Shown: positions 1 through 9,159, counted from the stretch's first letter. The stretch is 63,954 bases of DNA from Acidobacteriota bacterium (GCA_025354525.1 JANXMS010000400.1:1-63954); one strand, 5' to 3'. Translations and numbers: made by a program. Notes: generated by a model from the sequence alone, not told the origin.

Positions 1-376
1 CCCCACCGAGCCGCCGAAGTGCTCTATAGCACTTCCCGCGCCGCCTAGCCGAACAATTCCTTAGCCACCACTCCGGCGCCGATCTCGCCGCCCCCGCCCT
101 CCGACCCCGAAGCCTAGTCGAATTCCCCGCCCACGCCATCGAGTCCCGCTCCGACGAACAATACCCCCACCGAGCCGCCGAAGTGCTCTATAGCACTTCC
201 CGCGCCGCCTAGCCGAACAATTCCTGAGCCACCACCCCGGCACCGATCTCGCCGCCCTTGCCCTCCGACTCAGAAGCCTAGTCGAATTCCCCGCCCACGC
301 CGTCGAGTCCCGCTCCGACGAACAACACGCCCACCGAGCCACCGAAGTGCTCTATAGCACTTCCCGTGTCACCTAA
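1..376. repeat. 164-bp tandem repeat, about 2.3 copies
   Basis: The same segment recurs with an exact 164-base period: a partial copy at 1-48, full copies at 49-212 and 213-376. Copies differ at a modest number of positions. Every copy contains the hairpin GAAGTGCTCTATAGCACTTC (8-base arms, 4-base loop) and ends in a + strand stop codon (46-48, 210-212, 374-376). Because 164 is not a multiple of three, no frame reads through all copies. It looks like repeated duplication of the 3' end of a + strand gene whose body lies left of the window. The last stop TAA (374-376) overlaps the stop of the convergent DUF1501 gene. Confidence 0.9.
194..376 (+). pseudogene. 3' coding remnant carried in the tandem repeat
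   Basis: The last repeat copy holds an open + frame of about 60 codons without a start codon, ending in EVLYSTSRVT. The same C-terminal peptide (EVLYSTSRAA) recurs in the two earlier copies, each in a different reading frame. The conserved peptide suggests the tail of a real protein was copied with the repeat. I do not recognise the family. It may be the true end of an upstream gene rearranged by the duplications, or only a relic. Confidence 0.35.
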
Positions 377-1797
377 CCAAAAAGCTTCTTAGCCAGCCCA
401 TCCGTCCCACCCACAACGGTCGGCCGCTCAGCCCGACCGTTGTGTTGATACGTCAATTGCAAATGGTCCAGCCCCAAGCCCTGCAAAATCGCCGCGTGGA
501 TATCATGCACGTGGAACGGATCCTCCACCGCCCGAAACCCTAGCTCATCCGTCGTCCCAATCGTCTGCCCGCCCTTCACCCCGCCCCCGGCAAACCACAT
601 CGAGAAACCCCACGGGTTATGATCCCGCCCGTTGCCTTTCTCATTGAACGGCGTCCGTCCAAACTCACCGCCCCAAACCACAAGCGTATCCTCCAGCAAT
701 CCCCGCTGCTTCAAATCCGTTAGCAACCCCGCAATCGGCTTATCCGACACCCGGCACCATTTCCCATGGTTGCCCTCAATGTTGGAATGCGCGTCCCATC
801 CCGACCCCGACCCGCAGTACAACTCCACAAACCTCACCCCCCGTTCCACCAACCGCCGCGCCTGCAAACAGTTCTGGCCAAACTGCCGCGTCCCTTCCTC
901 ATCCATCCCGTACAACGTCTTTGTCGCCGCCGTCTCCTGCCGCAAATCCACCGCCTCGGCCCCCGCCGACTGCATCTCGTAAGCCAACTCAAACGACCGG
1001 ATCCGCGCCTCCAAATCCGTATCCTCCGCCTTATCCGCCCCGAAGCCTTCGTTCAGCTTTTTCAAGAACGAAAGCTGATTCAATTGCCGCTCCGTCGTCA
1101 CATCCTTCGGCCGGCCCAAGTTTAAAATCGGCGTCTCGCCCTGCCGAAACTGCGTCCCTTGATAAGTCGCCGCTAAAAATCCGCTGCTCCAATTCTTCGG
1201 TCCGCCCACCACTTCCCGATCATCAAGCAACACCACAAACGTTGGCAAATTCTTATTCGCCGAACCCAGCCCATACGTCACCCAAGCGCCCAACGACGGC
1301 CGCCCCGCCAGAATGTCGCCCGTGTTCATCTGGCAAACCGAACCCACATGGTTCAGCCCATTCGCCCAGCAACTCCGCACCACCGCCATGTCATCAACGT
1401 GCTTCGCGATCTCCGGATACCAATCCGAAACCCACGTCCCCGCCTGCCCATGCTGCTTCCATTTCCGCGGCGAAGCCATCAGCGTATTGCTGCCCGTCCC
1501 CATCGCCGTGATGATCTTGCCAAAGCTGGCCGGCATCTTCTGCCCGTCCAGCTCATTCAATTTCGGCTTCGGGTCGAACAAGTCGATATGGCTCGGACCG
1601 CCTTCCATAAACAACCAAATCACGTTCTTGGCTTTCGGCACCAAGTGGCCCTTCTTCGGTGCCAACGGGTCCGAATTAGATTTCGCCCCCTCTGCCACCA
1701 TCGCAGACAAGGCCATCCCGGCCAAGCCGCTTCCAGCCTTCGAAAAAAACTCCCGGCGCGATTGCACCGACCAGTTGTGGGCAAGCTTGCGATGCAT
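373..1797 (-). CDS. DUF1501 domain protein with Tat signal
   Basis: 474 residues. The N-terminus carries SRREFF followed by a small-residue stretch (GSGLAGMALSAM), fitting a twin-arginine signal and so folded export. The rest matches the DUF1501 family, which has an alkaline-phosphatase/sulfatase-like fold: WLFMEGGPSHIDLFDPKP near residue 60, GWDAHSNIEGNHG near 330, and WGGEFGRTPF near 370. It begins one base after the stop of the DUF1549/DUF1553 gene, the usual pairing in Planctomycetes and Acidobacteria. The biochemical role of the pair is not established. Roles in polymer breakdown or sulfatase-type chemistry are only inferred from genomic context in other species. Confidence 0.93.
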   Translation of the reverse strand: MHRKLAHNWSVQSRREFFSKAGSGLAGMALSAMVAEGAKSNSDPLAPKKGHLVPKAKNVIWLFMEGGPSHIDLFDPKPKLNELDGQKMPASFGKIITAMGTGSNTLMASPRKWKQHGQAGTWVSDWYPEIAKHVDDMAVVRSCWANGLNHVGSVCQMNTGDILAGRPSLGAWVTYGLGSANKNLPTFVVLLDDREVVGGPKNWSSGFLAATYQGTQFRQGETPILNLGRPKDVTTERQLNQLSFLKKLNEGFGADKAEDTDLEARIRSFELAYEMQSAGAEAVDLRQETAATKTLYGMDEEGTRQFGQNCLQARRLVERGVRFVELYCGSGSGWDAHSNIEGNHGKWCRVSDKPIAGLLTDLKQRGLLEDTLVVWGGEFGRTPFNEKGNGRDHNPWGFSMWFAGGGVKGGQTIGTTDELGFRAVEDPFHVHDIHAAILQGLGLDHLQLTYQHNGRAERPTVVGGTDGLAKKLFG

Positions 1798-1798
1798 A

Positions 1799-3943
1799 TT
1801 AGTTCAGGTAAAGGAATTCGTTGCTGCTCAAAAGCATGTGGCAAAGGTCGACAAACGCGGTCTTCTCATCGCCCGCAATCTTCGTCTGTACCGCCAAAAA
1901 CTCAGCCGCCGCCGTCCGCTCATCCGCCCGCGGAGTCCGGTTATACGCCAGCTTCCACGCCCGGTCAAACAGCGCGTCCCGGCTCACGCCCTGGTCGTTC
2001 TGCAACCGCTCCGCAAAGCTCCGCGACCAATCATTCACCGTCGCACTGTTCATCAATTCCAGCGACTGCGACGGCGACACCGTATTGTTCCGCCGTGCGC
2101 AGCTCTCGTGCGTATCCGGCATATCAAACGCCTCAAACATCGGGTACCGCGTATTCCGCCGCACAAAAACATAAACCGACCGCCGATCCGCGTTCTCCCG
2201 CGTCTCGTTCTTCTTCCAACCGCCCCGCGTCTCCACCCCCGCCGGCAACGGCGGAAATACGCTCGGACCGTACAGCGCCCGGTTCAGCCGACCGCTCGTC
2301 GACAGCATCGAATCCCGAATCACTTCCCCTTCCAACCGTCGACGCGGAAACTGCCACAAATATTTGTTCTCCGGATCCACCTTCGCCGCCGACTCGTTGA
2401 ACGTCGAAGATTGCTGCCACACCGACGACAGCATGATCGTCTTATGCAGCTTCTTCAAACTCCATCCACCCTCCACAAACTGCGTCGTCAAATGGTCCAA
2501 CAAAGGCAAATTCGTCGGCCGCTCTCCCATCAAACCCAAATCGCTCGGCGTACCCGCAATGCCCGTGCCGAAGTGGTAATGCCAAACCCGGTTCACAATC
2601 ACCCGCGTGCTCAACGGATTTTTAGCGTCCGCTAACCAATTCGCCAACACGCTCCGCCGACCCGTGCTCCCATTCGCCGCCGACACCGCCGCATCGCGCG
2701 CATCAAGGATCGAAAGAAATCCGGGCGCTACTTCTTCCTGCGGATTCTCGTGGTTGCCATTCTTCAATACGAAGGTCTTCGGCGCCGCCACCCCGTGGTC
2801 CACCATCGTCTGCGCCATCGGCTGTTCCGCCGGTTTAATTCCATCAAAACCCTTCAGCTCCGCGGCCAATGCAACGTAGCGTTTGCTCGCCTCGCCCTTC
2901 AACTTCGCCGCCGCCTCTTTTTCGGTAAACGTCACCTGCGGCTTCGCCTTCATGTACATCTGCCATTCGTAAGGGTTCCGCTTCTCCGGCACCATCTTGA
3001 TGACGGCCTGAATCTCTTCCGGGAAACGAGCCAACCGGTCCGCGAACATCGCCGCCGCAGGACCCTGGACAAGCGCCGCCATCTCAGTCCGAATCGCTGC
3101 CGTCTGCTTCTCCCACGCAGCGTTCTGCCTCGCCCAAGCCGCCTGCTCCGCCGCGTTCTGCAGCACCGCTCCATCTTCAATCCGCGTATTGGCGAAGAAC
3201 GATTGCAGCCGATAGTAGTCCTTGTGCAGGATCGGATCGAACTTATGATCATGGCACCGCGCACATCCATAGGTCAGCCCCAGGAACACGCTACCCGTCG
3301 TATCCGTGACATCGTTCAACAACTCCTGCCGCCGCTGCATGATATTCGCCGCGTTCGATTCATCCGGAAAGTGCCGATTGAACCCCGTCGCCACCAGCGC
3401 ATCCGCATCCCCCGGGTACAACTCGTCCCCCGCAATCTGCTCTTTCACAAACCGGTCGTACGGCTTATCCGCATTGAAACTCCGAATCACGTAGTCCCGA
3501 TACCGCCAAACATTCGGCCGCGTCTCGTCGCTCTTGAATCCTTCGCTATCGGCGTAGCGAGCCAAATCCAGCCAATGCCGAGCCCACCGTTCCCCATAGT
3601 GCGGCGAAGCCAACAACCGGTCCACCTGCTTCTCAAACGCGTTCGTCGCCCCGTCGGTCAAAAACGCCTGCGTCTCTTCCGGAGACGGCGGCAGCCCCGT
3701 CAACACTAACGACGCCCGCCGCAACAAGGTCACGCGGTCCGCCGCGCCATTGGCCACAATCCCCTTGTCCTTCAGCTTCCCCTGCACCAGTGCGTCGATG
3801 CTCGTCGGCCCCGCCGAACGCTGCAGCGGCTGAAAAGCCCACCATTTCTTCTGCATCGGCGTGAAGTCTTTCTTCGCCGTCTCCGCTAACAAGAAGATCG
3901 ACATCCCGCCGACCAGCAACAATGTCAAAGCACGCAACAGCAA
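1799..3943 (-). CDS. DUF1549/DUF1553 (PSD1-type) secreted protein
   Basis: 714 residues with a hydrophobic N-terminal signal (LRALTLLLVGGMSIFLLAET). A DUF1549 region covers roughly residues 45-260 and contains CARCHDHKFDPI, a CxxCH motif that could bind haem. A DUF1553 region fills the C-terminal part (TRVIVNRVWHYHFGTGI, then LHKTIMLSSVWQQSS). The N-terminal planctomycete cytochrome domain seen in longer homologues is missing, so this is the short form. It is the first gene of a two-gene unit with the DUF1501 gene and probably starts from the 200-base gap shared with the divergent polysaccharide genes. Confidence 0.92.
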   Translation of the reverse strand: MLLRALTLLLVGGMSIFLLAETAKKDFTPMQKKWWAFQPLQRSAGPTSIDALVQGKLKDKGIVANGAADRVTLLRRASLVLTGLPPSPEETQAFLTDGATNAFEKQVDRLLASPHYGERWARHWLDLARYADSEGFKSDETRPNVWRYRDYVIRSFNADKPYDRFVKEQIAGDELYPGDADALVATGFNRHFPDESNAANIMQRRQELLNDVTDTTGSVFLGLTYGCARCHDHKFDPILHKDYYRLQSFFANTRIEDGAVLQNAAEQAAWARQNAAWEKQTAAIRTEMAALVQGPAAAMFADRLARFPEEIQAVIKMVPEKRNPYEWQMYMKAKPQVTFTEKEAAAKLKGEASKRYVALAAELKGFDGIKPAEQPMAQTMVDHGVAAPKTFVLKNGNHENPQEEVAPGFLSILDARDAAVSAANGSTGRRSVLANWLADAKNPLSTRVIVNRVWHYHFGTGIAGTPSDLGLMGERPTNLPLLDHLTTQFVEGGWSLKKLHKTIMLSSVWQQSSTFNESAAKVDPENKYLWQFPRRRLEGEVIRDSMLSTSGRLNRALYGPSVFPPLPAGVETRGGWKKNETRENADRRSVYVFVRRNTRYPMFEAFDMPDTHESCARRNNTVSPSQSLELMNSATVNDWSRSFAERLQNDQGVSRDALFDRAWKLAYNRTPRADERTAAAEFLAVQTKIAGDEKTAFVDLCHMLLSSNEFLYLN

Positions 3944-4145
3944 TTACACCTCCCGAGGGTTCCCAACTGGCTAGAGACTATCACAAAGCATCGCCGAGCG
4001 AAAGCCCCCCAAACCATTAGAAAAGAAAGATTTCCCGCCATCTCTCCAGTCCGATAGTACTAAGGTGATGAACCTACACGCCCATGGGCAATCGGTACCG
4101 CCTGCCCATTGTTGGATCCCGCTCGCATCGCCAAACTAACGGGTA

Positions 4146-4946
4146 ATGATCCCTGCCGTCAGCACAGGAGGGCGCTCCGCTCAGCGCACATCCATCTACC
4201 TCCATCGCAGCGTCCGCACCCTGCCCCTCACGCGCACTCGCCTCTGGACGGCCCTCGTCTTGGCCCTTGCCATCTTCCTCCTCATCGCCGCCTACTCCGT
4301 GCCCATCATGCAAGTTCACTCCGATCTTGCCAACGTCTTCCTCCGCTGGGCCGGCATCCCCAACCAAGGCTGGCGTCCGGTCGCCATCTTCCCCGGCCTC
4401 GAACCCGGCTCCGGCCCCCTCGTCCCCATCCCCACCTTTAATCAAGTCTCCGAAGGTGCCCGCTTCGCCCTCATCCTCGGCATCGTCGCCCTCCTCATCA
4501 TCGCCCGGCGCTACTCCCTCTTCCGAAATCTCGCCAACTTCCTCATCGTCCTGCTCTTCGCCTCCGCCGTCGTTAACGTGTTCTTCGATACCTTCCAGCT
4601 CCAATCCATGGTCTTCGGCCAAATCTGGCTCCGCCAGGAACTCCTCGTCTGGCTGCTTATGCCCTTCGTCAGCCTCCTCCTCTTCATGCTCCCCCAGCCA
4701 ACAATCTCCGTCGGAATATCTTGGATGCTCCTCGCTCAGGTCTACGGCTTCCTTTTTTCCGTCCTCCGCTTCGTCTTTTGCCTCGGCGTCCTCCACTACA
4801 CCGGCCTGCTCTTCATGCCGCTTCTCTGGTTCGCTTTTGGCACTTTGAGCGATCTGCTCTTCCTGCTCTTTTTCTATTCCATCTCGGTCTATCAAGCGTC
4901 CGGAAATCTCTGGGGAGTCAGAAGCTCATGGCAATCACAGCTCTAA
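4146..4946 (+). CDS. polytopic membrane protein of the polysaccharide operon
   Basis: 266 residues. After a basic N-terminal segment there are about six to seven hydrophobic helices (for example LWTALVLALAIFLLIAAY, FALILGIVALLIIA, LVWLLMPFVSLLLFML). No family is recognised. The ATG at 4146 is the only good start before the first helix. The end overlaps the following glycosyltransferase start by 19 bases, so the two are almost surely translationally coupled. A role in synthesis or transport of the glycosyltransferase product is inferred from position only. The + strand is unusually rich in C here, as across the first 18 kb. Confidence 0.75.
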   Translation: MIPAVSTGGRSAQRTSIYLHRSVRTLPLTRTRLWTALVLALAIFLLIAAYSVPIMQVHSDLANVFLRWAGIPNQGWRPVAIFPGLEPGSGPLVPIPTFNQVSEGARFALILGIVALLIIARRYSLFRNLANFLIVLLFASAVVNVFFDTFQLQSMVFGQIWLRQELLVWLLMPFVSLLLFMLPQPTISVGISWMLLAQVYGFLFSVLRFVFCLGVLHYTGLLFMPLLWFAFGTLSDLLFLLFFYSISVYQASGNLWGVRSSWQSQL

Positions 4947-6253
4947 TCATTTTTTCCTGGACGCTCATCGGCATCGCCATGGTCGTCCTCTCGGCCTACG
5001 CCGTCCGCCACTATTACCTCGCCTACTCCCGCATGTGCATCGCCCATCCGCGCGAGACCAATGAGCTAGTCGGCTTCGTCATGCCCCGCATCACCGTCTT
5101 CGTTCCCATGCACAACGAAGAACGCGTCGCCCGCGACATCCTCCAAGCTCTCGTCGATTGCGACTACGACTGGAAACTCCTCGAAGTCATCCCCATCAAC
5201 GACCGCTCCACCGATGGCACCCGCGCCATCGTCGACGATTTCGCCCGCCGCTACCCCTTCATCAAGCCCTACCATCGCTCCGAAGGCAACGGCGGCAAAC
5301 CCGCCGCTCTCGTCGACGCGACCGTCAACTCGACCGGCGAAATCTATCTGATGTTCGATGCTGACTACGTCCCCGGCCGCGCCGTCCTTAAAATGCTCAC
5401 CGCACCCTTCCTCGACCCCGAAATTGGTGCCGTCATGGGCCGTGTCGTCCCCCACAACATCGGCGACAGCCTCCTCTCCGGCCTTCTCTCCCTCGAACGC
5501 TCCGCTGGCTACCAGTCCGTACAGCAAGCCCGCTATAACCTCGGCTTCACCGCTCAATTCGGCGGCACCGTCGGTGGCGTCCGCGCCGCCGCCCTCCGCG
5601 CCGTCGGCGGTTGGAATCCCGAATCCCTCACCGAAGATACCGACCTCACCTTCGCCCTCCTCCTCAACGGCTGGCGCACCGCCTACGTCAACCGCGCCGA
5701 ATGCTACGAAGAGGTCCCCCAAGATTGGGGCGTCCGCCGCCGCCAACTCAGCCGCTGGGTCACCGGCCACACCGAGTGCCTCCACAACTATTGGCCCGAC
5801 CTCGTCCGCGCCCGCTTCCTCACCCGCGGCGAAAAGTGGGACGCCATCTTCCTCCTCGCCATGTACCTCACCGCCCCCATCATCGTCCTCGGCTGGCTCG
5901 CCTCGCTCGTCCTCTTCTTCGTCCCCGAAGCCCACGCCGTCCCCGTCCTCCCCATCGCCATGCTCATCATCGGCTACCAACTGTTCTCCAACCAAGCCAC
6001 GTTCCTTGAAATCGGCGTCGCCACTCTTCTCGATGGCACCCGCCTCCGAGCTCTCCTAATGCCCCTCAGCCTGCTCAACTTTTTCGCCAACACCGGGGCC
6101 ATCTGTAACGCCCTCCGCAAGTTCTACTGGAACCGCTTCTGGGGCAGCGGCGGCGACGGCGACGGCTGGTACAAAACCCATCGCACCCGCCCCGGCTCCG
6201 ACGGCAAAGGCTTCGGCCTCAACCACACAAAAGTCGAAGGAATGGGCGACTAA
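4928..6253 (+). CDS. processive family-2 glycosyltransferase (BcsA/YaiP-like)
   Basis: 441 residues. One N-terminal helix (residues 3-25) is followed by a GT2 catalytic domain and C-terminal helices around residues 300-390. Catalytic landmarks are the nucleotide-binding aspartates in NDRSTDG (92, 96), DAD (144-146), TED (235-237) and QLSRW (273-277). That is the D,D,D,QxxRW set of processive synthases such as cellulose and hyaluronan synthase. It should polymerise a sugar from a nucleotide donor at the inner membrane. I chose the ATG at 4928 because it precedes the first helix; a longer frame upstream overlaps the previous gene. The polymer is unknown: no PilZ domain is visible and no BcsB-type partner is present. 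Confidence 0.9.
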   Translation: MAITALIIFSWTLIGIAMVVLSAYAVRHYYLAYSRMCIAHPRETNELVGFVMPRITVFVPMHNEERVARDILQALVDCDYDWKLLEVIPINDRSTDGTRAIVDDFARRYPFIKPYHRSEGNGGKPAALVDATVNSTGEIYLMFDADYVPGRAVLKMLTAPFLDPEIGAVMGRVVPHNIGDSLLSGLLSLERSAGYQSVQQARYNLGFTAQFGGTVGGVRAAALRAVGGWNPESLTEDTDLTFALLLNGWRTAYVNRAECYEEVPQDWGVRRRQLSRWVTGHTECLHNYWPDLVRARFLTRGEKWDAIFLLAMYLTAPIIVLGWLASLVLFFVPEAHAVPVLPIAMLIIGYQLFSNQATFLEIGVATLLDGTRLRALLMPLSLLNFFANTGAICNALRKFYWNRFWGSGGDGDGWYKTHRTRPGSDGKGFGLNHTKVEGMGD

Positions 6254-6257
6254 CACC

Positions 6258-7394
6258 ATGCTCTTCTTGATCTACTCCGTCCTCTTCCTCGCCCTCTTCT
6301 ACCTCCATTTCGCCCTCGCCCACCGCGCCTGGATCACCATCCGCGGCAAACGCTCCTCCGAACTGGACATGTCCTACGTCCGCCTCGAAGACTACTTCGG
6401 CCAATCCTTCCGCCGCAAACTCAAGCATTGGCTCGCAACTCTTCCCGCCGCCTCCAACTCCACCGCCAACCTCCTCGTCTTCCACCACGGCCAGGAACGC
6501 ATCTTCGTCGCCCCCTCCGTCCAATACCCCAGCGGCCGCGTCGAAAAAGAAATTCTCGTAGCCGAAGGCACTTTCTCCTGCGGCAACAACTGCGACTTCC
6601 GCCGCGAAGTCATGGTCCATGGCGATTGCTCCATCGGAGAAGGAACCTCCCTCCAAGCCATCGCCGCCGACGGCGCGCTCTCCCTCGGCGAAGCCGTCAG
6701 CGTCCGCCGCTGGGTCGACGCCGCCGGCAAACTAACCATCGGTGCCCACTCCGCCATCTCTTCCCGCGCCACCTCCCGCACCGCCATCGAGTTCCTCCCC
6801 GGCGCCCACGCCCAGTCCCTCTTCGCCCCCGAAATCGCTACCGAAGGCCGCAACGACGATGCCGCCGAACTCTCCTCCAAACCCGTCACCGTGGTCCAAA
6901 TCCCCCATCGCCCCGACGACCCCCAGAAAGCCCACAATGGCTTCGATCCGCAAAAACTCTTCTCGATGGGCGGCGGCACTTACGCCTACGAAGGCGATCT
7001 CGACATCACTGCCCCGCTCCATCTCCGCGCCCCCCTCGTCGTCCGCGGCCACTTCTCCTGCGCCAAAGAAAGTCTCCTCGAAGCCGACGTCAAAGCCCAT
7101 CGCAATATCACCATTGGCCCCGCCTCCGTCGTCAAAGGCAACCTCGTCTGCGATGGCGACATGCTCCTGAAACCCGACGTCTACTTCCAGTCCATCCTCC
7201 AAGCCGGCGGCACCATGCGCCTCTCCTTCGGCGTTCGCGGCCTCCGCGAAAAACTCCCCGTCGCCGCCCACTCCACCGGCGTGCTTACCCTCGAAAGCAA
7301 CATCGTCATCAACGGCAAGGTCTCCTCGGCCCATCGCGTCATCGCGATCGCCACACCCCTCGCCTGGCTCCAACCAAACCCAACAAGAGCATAA
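6258..7394 (+). CDS. membrane-anchored beta-solenoid (bactofilin-like) protein
   Basis: 378 residues. One N-terminal helix (LFLIYSVLFLALFYLHFALA) is followed by runs of short strands with recurring G and V spacing, such as EILVAEGTFSCGNNCDF, VMVHGDCSIGEGTSLQA and LVVRGHFSCAKESLLEADV. Such runs are typical of right-handed beta-helix, polymer-forming proteins related to bactofilins. It lies 4 bases after the glycosyltransferase and 5 bases before the outer-membrane barrel gene. I infer a scaffold or periplasmic component of the same polysaccharide machine. There is no enzymatic signature. The exact family needs a profile search. Confidence 0.75.
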   Translation: MLFLIYSVLFLALFYLHFALAHRAWITIRGKRSSELDMSYVRLEDYFGQSFRRKLKHWLATLPAASNSTANLLVFHHGQERIFVAPSVQYPSGRVEKEILVAEGTFSCGNNCDFRREVMVHGDCSIGEGTSLQAIAADGALSLGEAVSVRRWVDAAGKLTIGAHSAISSRATSRTAIEFLPGAHAQSLFAPEIATEGRNDDAAELSSKPVTVVQIPHRPDDPQKAHNGFDPQKLFSMGGGTYAYEGDLDITAPLHLRAPLVVRGHFSCAKESLLEADVKAHRNITIGPASVVKGNLVCDGDMLLKPDVYFQSILQAGGTMRLSFGVRGLREKLPVAAHSTGVLTLESNIVINGKVSSAHRVIAIATPLAWLQPNPTRA

Positions 7395-7399
7395 CCCCT

Positions 7400-8224
7400 G
7401 TGAACTATCGCCTCGCCATCTCCCTCCTCCTGCTCCCGGTCGCCTTCGCAGAACGAAGCCCCAACACCTCCGCCACCTTCGAACGGCCCGGCTACGAAAG
7501 CCCCCTCCCCGTCCTCCTCGAAGTCGGCACCTATCACAACGCCGTCTCCAACGGCTACGGCTACTGGCGCGGTGCCGACGCCACCCTCTGGATTCGTAAA
7601 AACCCCCGCTTCACCCCCATCTTCCAATTCAACTCCCAAACCCGCCCCGGCGTCACCCAACAATCCTTCGGCTTCTTCAGCTTCGCCAACTGGTCCAAAA
7701 ATTTCTACACAACCCAAGGAGTGAATTACTCCCCCCAACGCGACGGCGTCGCCCTCTTCGCCAGCCGACGCTTCGACCTCAAAGGCTTCTACAAACTCCC
7801 CGTACTCGAACGCCGCTTGCTCGTCTCCGCCGGAGTTGCGCAATTTAACTTCCAAGGTCCCGCCAAAGGCCAAATCTACAACGTCGGCTTCCTCTATTAC
7901 TTAAAGAAAATGATGGCCGAAGGCAATTACTATGTCAATCAGAACCAACCCGGTAATAAAATCGGCAACTCCGCCAGCATCGCCGTCCAATACGGCCAGG
8001 AAGGTAAGTATTGGGTCGGCACCGTCATCGGCGGAGGCAAGGAAGTCTACACTTACATCGCACAAACGCCCCTCGAAGTAAACCTCAATAGCGTCTCCAC
8101 CCAAATCTTCTTCCGCAAATGGCTCAGCCGCCACTACGGAGTCTACATCGCCTTTGATCGACAAACTAAGTTCGGCGCCTTCACACGCACCGCAGTAATT
8201 GGTCGCGCCTTCTTCGAGTTCTAG
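7400..8224 (+). CDS. YaiO-like outer-membrane beta-barrel protein
   Basis: 274 residues from a GTG at 7400, six bases after the preceding TAA. The N-terminus is a signal peptide (LAISLLLLPVAFA). The mature part alternates polar and aromatic residues in strand-like blocks (GYGYWRGADATLWI, QQSFGFFSFANWSKNFY, GQIYNVGFLYYLKKMM) and ends in a terminal aromatic strand (GRAFFEF), as outer-membrane barrels do. It resembles the YaiO family. In E. coli yaiO lies close to the glycosyltransferase gene yaiP, so the linkage here supports a shared polysaccharide role. The family call is from pattern recognition, with moderate certainty. Confidence 0.75.
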   Translation: MNYRLAISLLLLPVAFAERSPNTSATFERPGYESPLPVLLEVGTYHNAVSNGYGYWRGADATLWIRKNPRFTPIFQFNSQTRPGVTQQSFGFFSFANWSKNFYTTQGVNYSPQRDGVALFASRRFDLKGFYKLPVLERRLLVSAGVAQFNFQGPAKGQIYNVGFLYYLKKMMAEGNYYVNQNQPGNKIGNSASIAVQYGQEGKYWVGTVIGGGKEVYTYIAQTPLEVNLNSVSTQIFFRKWLSRHYGVYIAFDRQTKFGAFTRTAVIGRAFFEF

Positions 8225-8307
8225 TACAAACCGCCACAGGGGTTACGGTACCAAAGACCGATTTGACTCATTCCCCTAATCCCTTCCTCGTGGCTTTATA
8301 AAAGAGT

Positions 8308-9159
8308 ATGGTACTCCGACTTACTCTACTATCAACCCTCGCCGTCGCCGCCCTTCCGGCCGCCTCTTTCACCTTTGCTGATTTCAGCTCAGCCCCCAGC
8401 ATCAACCTCATCTCCAACGCCAGCCTAACGTCAAACCTCCTCCGCCTCACCCCCGCCCTCGAAAATCAAAAGGGCGCCGCCTGGTACAACACCGCCGTCG
8501 ACGTCCAAGCCGGCTTCACCTCCGAATTCAGTTTCCGCATCTCCGACCGCGGCGGCTACAAGCCAGACTGGGAAGCCGGCGTCAACAACGACGGAGCCGA
8601 TGGCTTCGCCTTTCTCATCCAAGCCCAAGGAGCCTTCGAAGTCGGCCTCTACGCCAGCGGCATCGGCTACTACAACATCCCCAACAGCCTCGCCATCGAA
8701 TTCGACACCTGGGCCAACAAACCCAGCTACTGCGAACCCAACGGCAACCACGTCGCCTTCCAAAGCCTCGGCCCCCTCCCCAATCGCCCCGAACATTGCG
8801 CCGGCACCGATTTCGACGGCACCTTCGCCAACCCCAATCTCGCCATCGCCACCGTCGCCTCAGACCTTTCTAACGGCACCACCTACAACGCCCGCATCGT
8901 CTACACCCCCGGCCTGCTCCAACTCTATCTCACTGACTTCTCAACGCCCATCCTCGCCGCCAACGTCAACCTCGGCGCCCTGCTCAACCTCCAAGGCGGC
9001 CGCAACGCCTTCATCGGCTTCACATCCTCCACCGGCGGTGCCTGGGAAAATCACGACATCGTCAGTTGGAATTTCACCAACGTACCCGAACCCGGCACCA
9101 TAGCCCTCATCGGCCTCGGACTCGTCGCTGGCGGACTTCTCCGCCGTCGATCCGCCTAA
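8308..9159 (+). CDS. PEP-CTERM protein with legume-lectin-like domain
   Basis: 283 residues. A signal peptide (TLLSTLAVAALPAAS) leads into a domain resembling L-type lectins: FTFADFS near the start, GADGFAFLIQ near residue 105, LAIEFDTWAN near 130. The C-terminus is a classic PEP-CTERM sorting tag: VPEPGTIALIGLGLVAGG followed by basic LLRRRS. Such proteins are cut by an exosortase and sent to the cell surface or matrix, in species that make exopolysaccharide. It follows the polysaccharide operon by 83 bases and may bind its product. No exosortase gene is in the window. Its stop overlaps the convergent radical SAM stop. Confidence 0.9.
   Translation: MVLRLTLLSTLAVAALPAASFTFADFSSAPSINLISNASLTSNLLRLTPALENQKGAAWYNTAVDVQAGFTSEFSFRISDRGGYKPDWEAGVNNDGADGFAFLIQAQGAFEVGLYASGIGYYNIPNSLAIEFDTWANKPSYCEPNGNHVAFQSLGPLPNRPEHCAGTDFDGTFANPNLAIATVASDLSNGTTYNARIVYTPGLLQLYLTDFSTPILAANVNLGALLNLQGGRNAFIGFTSSTGGAWENHDIVSWNFTNVPEPGTIALIGLGLVAGGLLRRRSA

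Noticed and set aside
5066-5995. Long antisense open frames rich in Gly/Glu/Asp or Arg/Pro opposite real genes (also at 44734-45624, 47788-49155, 54445-56190)
   Set aside because: They follow from strong GC bias in the opposite strand's third codon positions; the real genes carry the motifs.
7392-8245. Inverted repeats TAACCCCTGTG (7392-7402) and CACAGGGGTTA (8235-8245) flanking the YaiO-like gene
   Set aside because: Eleven perfect bases flanking one gene is suggestive, but there is no transposase, no target duplication and the gene fits the operon; treated as chance.
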